The position numbers and the translations under genes are program-made. Under the pieces are notes generated by a model. It did no database searches. It saw nothing but the letters and a program-made list of their open reading frames with translations, and was not told where the DNA came from. A stretch of 6,685 nt of DNA, taken from assembly GCA_031411335.1 (NCBI GenBank), contig JANOAX010000192.1, positions 1 to 6,685 on the forward strand, written 5' to 3'. Of this stretch, positions 1 to 6,202 are shown one piece after another (the first letter of the stretch is position 1; every line of letters starts with the position of its first letter). Source of the DNA: JAJTFW01 sp031411335 (lineage in GTDB: Bacteria > Bacteroidota > Bacteroidia > AKYH767-A > OLB10).

Positions 1-8
1 CGTATTTT

Positions 9-27
9 TAGCTTCTAGCTTCTAGCT
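9..27. repeat. Heptamer tandem repeat A (TAGCTTC)
   Basis: TAGCTTC occurs at 9-15 and 16-22, followed by a partial third copy TAGCT at 23-27, so the period is exactly 7. The array lies in non-coding DNA downstream of the histidine kinase stop codon and may continue as a diverged array to the left of the window. From memory, short heptamer arrays of this kind occur between genes in some Bacteroidota, and their function is unknown. It is too short to be a satellite in itself. Confidence 0.75.
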
Positions 28-30
28 ACT

Positions 31-71
31 CCCATCTCCCTCGCGAAGCTTCGCGATCCGATCTCCCATCT
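31..71. repeat. Heptamer tandem repeat B (CCCATCT), interrupted by a 20-base palindromic segment
   Basis: CCCATCT is at 31-37, CCC at 38-40, ATCT at 61-64 and CCCATCT at 65-71. If bases 41-60 are removed, the remainder reads as three perfect, in-phase CCCATCT units. The 20 bases in between contain the 16-base palindrome at 41-56 plus TCCG. The last unit overlaps the kinase stop codon, which is the complement of CTA at 70-72, so the array abuts or has grown into the 3' end of the gene. The in-phase break is directly visible; that it arose by insertion is inference. Confidence 0.7.
41..56. repeat. Perfect 16-bp palindrome
   Basis: TCGCGAAGCTTCGCGA is its own reverse complement. As RNA it could fold into a 6-bp stem (TCGCGA/TCGCGA) with an AGCT loop, starting 14 bases past the kinase stop codon. 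On the minus strand it is followed by GGGAG, not a T-run, so it is not a standard intrinsic terminator. It could still act as a 3' stabilising hairpin, or as a protein binding site, or be part of a small dispersed repeat. Its GC-rich TCGCGA ends contrast with the AT-rich surroundings. Confidence 0.7.
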
Positions 72-1386
72 AAAATCTCAACGTAAACTCCGTTCCTACA
101 TTTGGGGTGGAGTCAACAATAATTTCAATTTTATGAAAACCCGCAATGGTTTTAACGAGTGGTAAGCCTAAGCCATATCCATCCGCTTTGTTTTTATTGA
201 GTCGTTTGAATCGATCAAAAATTCCGTTGATATCTGTTTTGTCAATTCCAATTCCACTGTCTTTAATTTCAATTTGAAATTTACCGTCTTTGACTCGTGT
301 ATAAATGTCGATGCTTCCACTGTCTTTGTTATACTTGATGGCATTGTTAATCAAATTCGTCATCATGGTAAAAAGTAAAGTGCGATTGCATTGGGTGATG
401 TTGTAATCGTCGTAAAAGTATTTATGGAGTGTAATGTTCTTTTCTGTTAATCTTTCTTCAATCTCTTCAAGCACTTCATCCATCAACTCTATGGCGCCAA
501 TGGTATCTTGCTTGAGGTATTGATCGTTTTCAATTTTTGAAATTAATAAAAGTGCTTTTATAATTCTACTCATTCGATTCAATGTGCGTTGTGAATCGGA
601 AAGCTTGATAAGTAATTCATCGGATAAATTTCCTTCGTTGATGATGTTCTCCAAACGATTTTGAATGATGCTGATGGGTGTTTGCAGTTCGTGTGATACA
701 TTGCTGATAAACTCCTTTTCGATTTGAAACGAGTCTTTCAGTTTGTGCATCATTTCATTGATTCGATTGTCGAGTTGATTGAATTCAGCCGTTGAACTTG
801 GTATGGGAGTAAAATTAAAATAGGCAGGCGACGGTACCGGAAGAAGTTTCGTGCTGATGATGCTATTCAATGGTTTTAAAAGTAAACGTGCAAAGGCTAA
901 ATCAATGAAAAGGGAAATCAAAATTACTCCTAACATCATGACTAAGAGAAAGCGTTGAATAATGGATTTTAATTCGTCAATGGTACTGATGCCTTCACCA
1001 ATATTCAATTCGTACATTTGGTTGTCGTATAAAAAGGGCCGACTAATAATACGGTGCTGAAGCTTTTCTCCTTCAATGCTCCAGGTCTCATTTCTAATTT
1101 GAGTCCCGTTGTTCATTTTTAACGGGTCGGTGATAGGGTAGATGGCAACAAATTCCTCTTTTAAAATATTGTAACTTTCAAAACTACAATCTTGTTCTCT
1201 CACGATGTCGGCAATACTTCCTCTTTTTACTGTGAGAAGAATGCGTTCACTTCGCGCAACTAATCTTTTATCGATGTGTTCATAAACGATTCGTTCTACC
1301 AATATCGGCAACAACGTCATAAAAGCTAAAATGATGAGCGCTTTGGAAACGGCATTGTAAAGCGCAAACTTGACCTGTATGGTCAT
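70..1386 (-). CDS. Membrane sensor histidine kinase of a two-component system
   Basis: This is an inner-membrane sensor kinase that should autophosphorylate on histidine and pass the phosphate to the response regulator encoded just upstream. Numbered from the ATG at 1386 (438 aa), it has a first membrane segment at about 14-32, an extracytoplasmic sensor region of about 110 residues with no fold I recognise, and a second membrane segment at about 146-166. A HAMP-like linker with an unusual Pro- and aromatic-rich stretch (182-197) follows. The dimerisation/phosphoacceptor H-box is FISNVSHELQTP with His232. The HATPase domain has an N-box NLINNAIKYN (344-353), G1 DSGIGI (376-381) and G2 GYGLGL (403-408), so all catalytic motifs are intact. 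The frame is also open to a TTG at 1419, which would add 11 residues (449 aa). I prefer ATG because it gives the short polar N-terminus MTIQVKFALYN usual for such kinases. The stimulus cannot be told from the sequence. Confidence 0.93.
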   Translation of the reverse strand: MTIQVKFALYNAVSKALIILAFMTLLPILVERIVYEHIDKRLVARSERILLTVKRGSIADIVREQDCSFESYNILKEEFVAIYPITDPLKMNNGTQIRNETWSIEGEKLQHRIISRPFLYDNQMYELNIGEGISTIDELKSIIQRFLLVMMLGVILISLFIDLAFARLLLKPLNSIISTKLLPVPSPAYFNFTPIPSSTAEFNQLDNRINEMMHKLKDSFQIEKEFISNVSHELQTPISIIQNRLENIINEGNLSDELLIKLSDSQRTLNRMSRIIKALLLISKIENDQYLKQDTIGAIELMDEVLEEIEERLTEKNITLHKYFYDDYNITQCNRTLLFTMMTNLINNAIKYNKDSGSIDIYTRVKDGKFQIEIKDSGIGIDKTDINGIFDRFKRLNKNKADGYGLGLPLVKTIAGFHKIEIIVDSTPNVGTEFTLRF

Positions 1387-1423
1387 CGACTTTTTAGGAC
1401 GGGCTTGTAGAGCAGTCAAATGC

Positions 1424-2098
1424 TTAAGCGTTTACACGATAGCCTACACCACGTACCGTTTCAAACCAATCTACGCTGGATTGTGCGGATAATTTCTTGC
1501 GTAAATTTTTTACATGCACATCAATGTAATTCGATTCGTAATCATCTTCTAAAACATCACCCCAAATATGTTCGGTGAGTTGAATACGTGTCAACACTCT
1601 GTTTTTATGTAACGCTAAGTAGTGCAACAAATCAAATTCTTTCTTGGTAAGATTGATGCTATTGCCATTGCAATGAACCGTACGATTTTGAATGTCGATG
1701 TCGAAATCATGAACACTCATTACATTGGATTTAAGTCCGTGCTTGCGACGCAAAATGGCTTGCATGCGACTGTGTAGTTCGGCTAATGAAAATGGTTTTG
1801 CAATATAATCATCGGCACCTAAATCGAGACCAGTGATTTTATCTTCTACTTCACTGCGTGCAGTTAAAACGATAAAGGCACTTTCGATCCCTGCTTTTTT
1901 CGATTCTCTCAACAAATCCAATCCATCCATATCGGGTAATCCTAAATCGAGAAGGACGAAATCATAGGAGTTGGCGTGAATTTTATCCGATGCACTTTTT
2001 CCGTTAAAAGCAACATCACAATTTAAATTTTGTCGAGAAAGATAAATTTCCATCTCGTGCGACAAGGAGCGTTCGTCTTCTACAATTAGTACGTTCAT
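1424..2098 (-). CDS. OmpR/PhoB-family response regulator transcription factor
   Basis: This 224-aa cytoplasmic DNA-binding regulator is the presumed partner of the kinase that follows it on the same strand. The receiver domain (about 1-115) has the acidic pair Glu7/Asp8, phosphoacceptor Asp51 in LLDLGLPDMDG, Thr79 in FIVLTA and Lys101 in the YIAKPF switch motif, so it should be phosphorylatable. The C-terminal winged-helix domain (about 128-224) includes NLTKKEFDLLHYL and ends in the hallmark VRGVGYRV. The length is typical of the family. The ATG at 2098 opens directly on the conserved NVLIVEDE strand, so the start is secure. The gap to the kinase is 4 bases (TTG start) or 37 bases (ATG start), which indicates one transcript. 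A TATCTTTG box about 49 bases ahead of the start suggests its own promoter. Target genes are unknown; no copper, phosphate or efflux genes lie nearby to suggest a regulon. Confidence 0.95.
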   Translation of the reverse strand: MNVLIVEDERSLSHEMEIYLSRQNLNCDVAFNGKSASDKIHANSYDFVLLDLGLPDMDGLDLLRESKKAGIESAFIVLTARSEVEDKITGLDLGADDYIAKPFSLAELHSRMQAILRRKHGLKSNVMSVHDFDIDIQNRTVHCNGNSINLTKKEFDLLHYLALHKNRVLTRIQLTEHIWGDVLEDDYESNYIDVHVKNLRKKLSAQSSVDWFETVRGVGYRVNA

Positions 2099-2146
2099 AA
2101 CCGAATAAATTTTTTGGATTCCTAAACTCTCTATATAATAACGCTA

Positions 2147-2154
2147 CAAAGATA
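2147..2154 (-). promoter_or_regulatory. Putative Bacteroidota -7 box for the response regulator-kinase unit
   Basis: On the minus strand this reads TATCTTTG, a perfect match to the Bacteroidota sigma factor consensus TAnnTTTG. It lies in the 112-base gap between the aminotransferase stop and the response regulator start. Transcription from it would give a leader of roughly 40 bases. I see no good TTG-type -33 element at the expected distance upstream, so the call rests on the -7 box and its position only. Confidence 0.5.
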
Positions 2155-2210
2155 GGAAACGCAAATGTAAATGAGCTATATGAAGTTTTGAGGAGTTATT
2201 GCGTGACTTT

Positions 2211-3413
2211 CTATAAATCAAGCTGATAGCACTCGTCAATGGCTGCTAAAACGACTTGGCAAGCCGCTAATAATTCTTCTTCTGTTATGGTGAGCGGAGG
2301 ACAAATCCGTAGTCGATTTGCGGCAAAGAGGAACCAATCGGTGATTACTCCTTTTTTAATGCATGCAGCAATTACTTTTTGTGCAAATTCATCCGATGAG
2401 AAAACAAGCGCAAGCAACATTCCTTTGCCGCTGATGTTTTGTATGGCTGGATGAACTAATGTTTTTCTTACGATGGATTCTAATTTTGGAACACGAACTT
2501 CAGTTTGTAAAGATTGAATCACATCAAAAGTAGCAATGGATGCTGCACAACAAACCGAATTTCCTCCAAAGGTGGTAATATGACCTAAAACAGGTTGGTC
2601 ACTTAATACATCCATGATTTTTTTATTACTCAAGAAAGCACCGATTGGCATTCCTCCGCCCATTCCTTTTGCGATCACTAAAATATCGGGAATGATATTC
2701 ACTCCCTGTGAAGCAAAGAAAGGTCCAGTGCGTCCAAACCCAGTTTGGATTTCATCTACTACTAGCAACGCACCTACTTCGGTACAGCGCGACCGTAAGT
2801 CTTGCAAGAATGTTGGATCTACGACTTCAGCGCCCGCTTCTCCTCGAACAATTTCTACAAACACTGCTGCAGTTTCTTTGTCGATGTTTATTAACTCTTG
2901 AAAACTACCAGAAGTGAGATGAAATACTTCCGGTAATAAAGGGTGGAAAGGTACACTGAAATATTCATTGCTCATTAAACTCAACGCTCCATTGGTAGAA
3001 CCATGATACGCGTCTTTAAATGAAAATATTTTTTTTCTCCCTGTATATCGTCTTGCTAATTTAATAGCACCTTCTATGGCTTCAGTGCCGCTGTTGGTGA
3101 AGTATACACTATCGATAGAGGGAATTACGCTTGCTAATTTTGCCGCTAACTTTACTTGTGGTGATTGAATGTATTCTCCATACACCATCAAGTGCATGTA
3201 TTTTTCAAGTTGCTCATGAATGGCTTCAATCACTTTGGGGTGACGATGTCCAACATTGCTCACGGAAATACCGCTAATTAAATCGAGCCATTTCTCTCCG
3301 TTGGCTCCATATAAATAAAGTCCTTCTGCTTTTTCAATTTCTAAGCCGAGTGGGGTCGGACTTGTTTGTGCAACATGTCGCAGGAAAAGTTGTCGCACAC
3401 TTTGCTGACTCAT
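2211..3413 (-). CDS. Class III PLP-dependent aminotransferase (substrate unassigned)
   Basis: This 400-aa, fold-type I, pyridoxal-phosphate enzyme belongs to the class III group that includes ornithine, acetylornithine and other omega-amino-acid transaminases. Visible landmarks are LDLISGISVSNVGHRHPKV (44-62), the phosphate-binding SGT (108-110), AYHGST (135-140), and VDEIQTGFGRTG with the cofactor-contacting Asp220. Also present are the Schiff-base Lys249 in IAKGMGGGMPIGAF, Thr281 in TTFGGNSV, and Arg369 in RICPPLTIT, the expected carboxylate-binding arginine. Nothing is missing and the length is normal. Such proteins in Bacteroidota are usually annotated only as 'aspartate aminotransferase family', and the true amino donor is not evident here; no arginine or lysine pathway genes are adjacent. 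Its ATG overlaps the valS TGA as ATGA, so it is transcribed, and probably translated, with valS. I give no gene symbol because argD, rocD and lysine aminotransferase cannot be separated by eye. Confidence 0.93.
   Translation of the reverse strand: MSQQSVRQLFLRHVAQTSPTPLGLEIEKAEGLYLYGANGEKWLDLISGISVSNVGHRHPKVIEAIHEQLEKYMHLMVYGEYIQSPQVKLAAKLASVIPSIDSVYFTNSGTEAIEGAIKLARRYTGRKKIFSFKDAYHGSTNGALSLMSNEYFSVPFHPLLPEVFHLTSGSFQELINIDKETAAVFVEIVRGEAGAEVVDPTFLQDLRSRCTEVGALLVVDEIQTGFGRTGPFFASQGVNIIPDILVIAKGMGGGMPIGAFLSNKKIMDVLSDQPVLGHITTFGGNSVCCAASIATFDVIQSLQTEVRVPKLESIVRKTLVHPAIQNISGKGMLLALVFSSDEFAQKVIAACIKKGVITDWFLFAANRLRICPPLTITEEELLAACQVVLAAIDECYQLDL
3410..3413 (-). other. ATGA stop-start overlap of valS and aminotransferase
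   Basis: The TGA stop of valS (complement of TCA at 3410-3412) and the ATG start of the aminotransferase (complement of CAT at 3411-3413) share two bases within a 4-base ATGA. This arrangement normally marks translational coupling by a terminating ribosome that re-initiates. It also fixes the aminotransferase start, since this ATG precedes its conserved N-terminal region by a normal distance. Confidence 0.85.
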
Positions 3414-6088
3414 GATAATGAACTTAACGCTTCCTCAATAGCACGAATCTTTGCTTCAGCATCGGATTTTTTCTTTTGCTCTGCTGCTAAAATTTCAGGC
3501 TTAGCATTGTTTACGAAACGTTCGTTGTTCAACTTTGCCATCACCGATTTCAAAAATCCATGAGTATACGTTAAATCGTCATTTAACTTTTTACGTTCGG
3601 CATCTTTGTCGATGTTCTCACTCATCGGAATAAAACATTCCAGGTCACGAATAACAAATGGGAAAGTATTTTCAGGTTTTTCAGTTACCGATTTAATTTC
3701 CGATAAATTGCCAAGCTTCATAATAGCATCTCCAAAAATTTTCAATGCTGCAGTCGATCCATTCGAACGAATACTTAAAGCCAACGCTTCCTTCGGACTC
3801 AATCCTTTGCTCTGACGGAAATTTCTAATTTCCCCAATAAGTTCTGCAGCAATAGGGAAGGCTTTTAATATTTCTTCGTTGGCAGTATTTATTTTTGGCC
3901 ATGATGCAATGATAATATCATCACCCTCATTTCTATCTTTTAACAAATGCCATAACTCTTCGGATATAAATGGCATGAAAGGATGAATGATAATCAATAT
4001 TTTTTCAAAGAGTGTGATGGTTGATGCAAGGGTTGCCGCATCAATGGCTTGTTGATAAGCTGGCTTTATTAACTCTAAATACCAAGCGCAAAAATCATCC
4101 CATACTAATTTATAGGTACTCATCAACGCATCCGAAATACGAAGCTTTTCGTAATGATCATTGATCTCCACTAAACTTTCATTGATGCGTGCTTCGAGCC
4201 AATTGATCGCTACTTTATTTACTTCGGGTTGAGGAAGAGTTGCATCTACTTCCCATCCTTTTACCAATCGGAACGCATTCCAAATTTTATTACTGAAGTT
4301 TCTTCCTTGTTCACATAAACTTTCATCAAACAATAAATCATTTCCTGCAGGAGAAGAAAGTAACATCCCCACACGTACACCATCGGCACTAAACTTCTTT
4401 ATCAAATCTAAAGGATCCGGTGAATTGCCTAGCGATTTACTCATCTTCCGACCTTGCTTATCACGTACAATTCCGGTGAGATAAACATTATTGAAAGGTT
4501 TCTTTCCTCTGTATTCATAACCCGCCATGATCATTCTAGCAATCCAGAAAAACAAAATTTCAGGAGCAGAAACTAGATCGTTGGTTGGGTAGTAATAGTT
4601 GATGTCTTTATTGTTGGGATCCTTAAATCCATCAAAAACAGAAATTGGCCATAGCCAAGAACTGAACCATGTATCCAATACATCTTCATCTTGACGGATA
4701 TCCTTCGCCGTTATTCCTGGGTTTTCTTTCATGAAAAGATTAATAGCTTCATCCAACGTTTTTGCTACAGCGAAATTTCCTTTGTTGTCGTACCAAGCTG
4801 GAATACGTTGTCCCCACCAGAGCTGACGAGAAATACACCAGTCGTGCACATTCTCCATCCAATGACGATAAGTATTCACAAATTTTTCAGGATACAACTT
4901 CACTTCGCCATCCATCACGGCATCGAGTGCTGGTTTAGAAAATTCTTTCATCTTCACAAACCATTGCATACTCAAGCGTGGTTCAATTACCGCATCGGTA
5001 CGTTCACTGTATCCTACTTTATTCGTGTAGTCTTCTACTTTCGCCACCAAGCCCATCTCCGCCAAGTCCTTCACAATTTTCTTGCGCACCACAAAACGAT
5101 CTTCACCAATATAAAATCCAGCTTGAGCACTCATCGTACCATCAGCATTCAAGGTATCAATTACTTCGAGGTTATGTTTTTTTCCTAAGTTGTAGTCATT
5201 GATATCGTGCGCAGGAGTCACTTTCAAAGCGCCTGTTCCGAATTCAATTAAAATATAATCATCAAAAATAATGGGCACTTTACGATTCACCATAGGGATG
5301 ATCGCAAATTTCCCTTTGAGATGAGCGTATCGGGGATCGTCAGGATGCACGCACACCGCAGTATCACCTAAAATGGTTTCTGGTCGAACAGTTGCAATGG
5401 TAATGGTCGACTTCGCATCAATCTTTTTCTGTACCGCTGCTTTATCATTCGCATCAAAAATTTCATCGGCATCAACAATCACATATTGTACGTAAGTCAA
5501 TTTCGACTGCACTTCCTTATGTATAACTTCTTCGTCGCTAACTGCAGTGAGTCCGGCCGGATCCCAATTCACCATGCGCATACCACGGTAGATATATCCT
5601 TTTTTATACAAATCGATAAATACATCAATTACCGCTTCACTCATATCCTCTTCCATGGTGAATCGCGTACGATCCCAATCACACGAGGCGCCTAACTTTT
5701 TTAACTGATCTAAAATAATTCCACCGTACTTTTCTTTCCATTCCCAGGCGTACTTTAAAAAATCTTCACGACTCAAATCGGATTTTTTAATTCCTTTTTC
5801 GCGCAACATTTGCACCACCTTTGCTTCTGTAGCAATGGAAGCGTGATCGGTTCCAGGCACCCAGCAGGCATTCTTTCCGAGCATTCGGGCACGACGAATC
5901 ATCACATCTTGCAATGTATTATTCAGCATATGACCCATGTGCAAAACACCAGTCACATTAGGCGGTGGAATTACAATAGTATAGGGTTCGCGCTCATCGG
6001 GTACAGAGCGAAAATAGCCCTTCTGCATCCAGTAGGCGTACCATTTATTTTCGGCAATCTCAGATTGAAATGTCTTTGGAATTTCCAT
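3410..6088 (-). CDS. valS: Valyl-tRNA synthetase (valine--tRNA ligase)
   Basis: This cytoplasmic class Ia synthetase charges tRNA-Val with valine using ATP and hydrolyses mischarged threonine. The 892-aa chain is full length for the family. In order it shows an N-terminal WYAYWMQKGYF segment and the HIGH-type ATP site HMGH (50-53) within PPPNVTGVLHMGH. WVPGTDHASIATE follows at 76-88. The CP1 editing domain (about 195-350) has TVRPET (233-238) and GTGALKVTPAHD (284-295). Next come WCISRQLWWGQRIPAWY (417-433), DTWFSSWLWP (472-481) and KMSKS (548-552). An anticodon-binding helical domain spans roughly 625-775, and a charged C-terminal coiled coil spans about 826-890, the tRNA-contacting arm typical of ValRS. 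The ATG at 6088 directly precedes the conserved N-terminus. It heads a two-gene unit with the aminotransferase. I see no T-box-like leader. Confidence 0.98.
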   Translation of the reverse strand: MEIPKTFQSEIAENKWYAYWMQKGYFRSVPDEREPYTIVIPPPNVTGVLHMGHMLNNTLQDVMIRRARMLGKNACWVPGTDHASIATEAKVVQMLREKGIKKSDLSREDFLKYAWEWKEKYGGIILDQLKKLGASCDWDRTRFTMEEDMSEAVIDVFIDLYKKGYIYRGMRMVNWDPAGLTAVSDEEVIHKEVQSKLTYVQYVIVDADEIFDANDKAAVQKKIDAKSTITIATVRPETILGDTAVCVHPDDPRYAHLKGKFAIIPMVNRKVPIIFDDYILIEFGTGALKVTPAHDINDYNLGKKHNLEVIDTLNADGTMSAQAGFYIGEDRFVVRKKIVKDLAEMGLVAKVEDYTNKVGYSERTDAVIEPRLSMQWFVKMKEFSKPALDAVMDGEVKLYPEKFVNTYRHWMENVHDWCISRQLWWGQRIPAWYDNKGNFAVAKTLDEAINLFMKENPGITAKDIRQDEDVLDTWFSSWLWPISVFDGFKDPNNKDINYYYPTNDLVSAPEILFFWIARMIMAGYEYRGKKPFNNVYLTGIVRDKQGRKMSKSLGNSPDPLDLIKKFSADGVRVGMLLSSPAGNDLLFDESLCEQGRNFSNKIWNAFRLVKGWEVDATLPQPEVNKVAINWLEARINESLVEINDHYEKLRISDALMSTYKLVWDDFCAWYLELIKPAYQQAIDAATLASTITLFEKILIIIHPFMPFISEELWHLLKDRNEGDDIIIASWPKINTANEEILKAFPIAAELIGEIRNFRQSKGLSPKEALALSIRSNGSTAALKIFGDAIMKLGNLSEIKSVTEKPENTFPFVIRDLECFIPMSENIDKDAERKKLNDDLTYTHGFLKSVMAKLNNERFVNNAKPEILAAEQKKKSDAEAKIRAIEEALSSLS

Positions 6089-6120
6089 GCTAAATACTAA
6101 TCTCTTATTTTAATAGGGTG

Positions 6121-6128
6121 CAAAGATA
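6121..6128 (-). promoter_or_regulatory. Putative Bacteroidota -7 box for valS
   Basis: On the minus strand this reads TATCTTTG, followed by CACCC, and matches TAnnTTTG perfectly. It is 32 bases ahead of the valS ATG, giving a leader of about 25 bases. It is the same octamer as the one ahead of the response regulator. No clear TTG -33 element is seen at the usual spacing. Confidence 0.6.
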
Positions 6129-6183
6129 TAAAAGACCTATGGGCTGAGATGCTCTAAGTCGTCGATTATTCGGATAATTCGGT

Positions 6184-6191
6184 TATTTTTG
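6184..6191 (+). promoter_or_regulatory. Possible -7 box for the symporter gene
   Basis: TATTTTTG matches TAnnTTTG and ends 11 bases before the symporter ATG. If used, the transcript would start only a few bases ahead of the start codon, so the mRNA would be almost leaderless. The T-rich octamer is easier to meet by chance than the other two boxes, and there is no convincing -33 element, so this is a weak call. Confidence 0.35.
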
Positions 6192-6202
6192 GACCTGATC
6201 CT

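Noticed and set aside
41..56. Intrinsic terminator for the response regulator-kinase unit
   Set aside because: The hairpin is plausible, but on the transcribed strand it is followed by GGGAG and not by a run of U, so I list it only as a palindrome.
1..71. CRISPR array or insertion sequence end
   Set aside because: The repeats are 7 bases long with no spacers of regular length, and no transposase or Cas gene is present. The 16-bp palindrome has no flanking target-site duplication that I can separate from the heptamer units themselves.
2239..2901. Plus-strand open frames of 71 and 95 codons opposite the aminotransferase
   Set aside because: Both are antisense to a full-length gene with every catalytic residue in place, and their low-complexity, Ser/Thr/Pro-rich translations look non-coding.
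5051..5060. CCCATCT-like match inside valS
   Set aside because: It is a single copy within coding sequence and explained by the codons there, with no tandem neighbour.
4691..5188. 165-codon open frame on the plus strand, antisense to valS
   Set aside because: It begins with TTG, lies wholly inside the well-supported valS gene, and its translation has no recognisable domain or family composition. It is a shadow of the coding frame on the other strand.
5810..6100. 96-codon plus-strand open frame overlapping the valS 5' end
   Set aside because: It is antisense to the conserved HMGH-containing N-terminus of valS, so the frame is open because of that gene's codon use. Nothing in it resembles a known protein.
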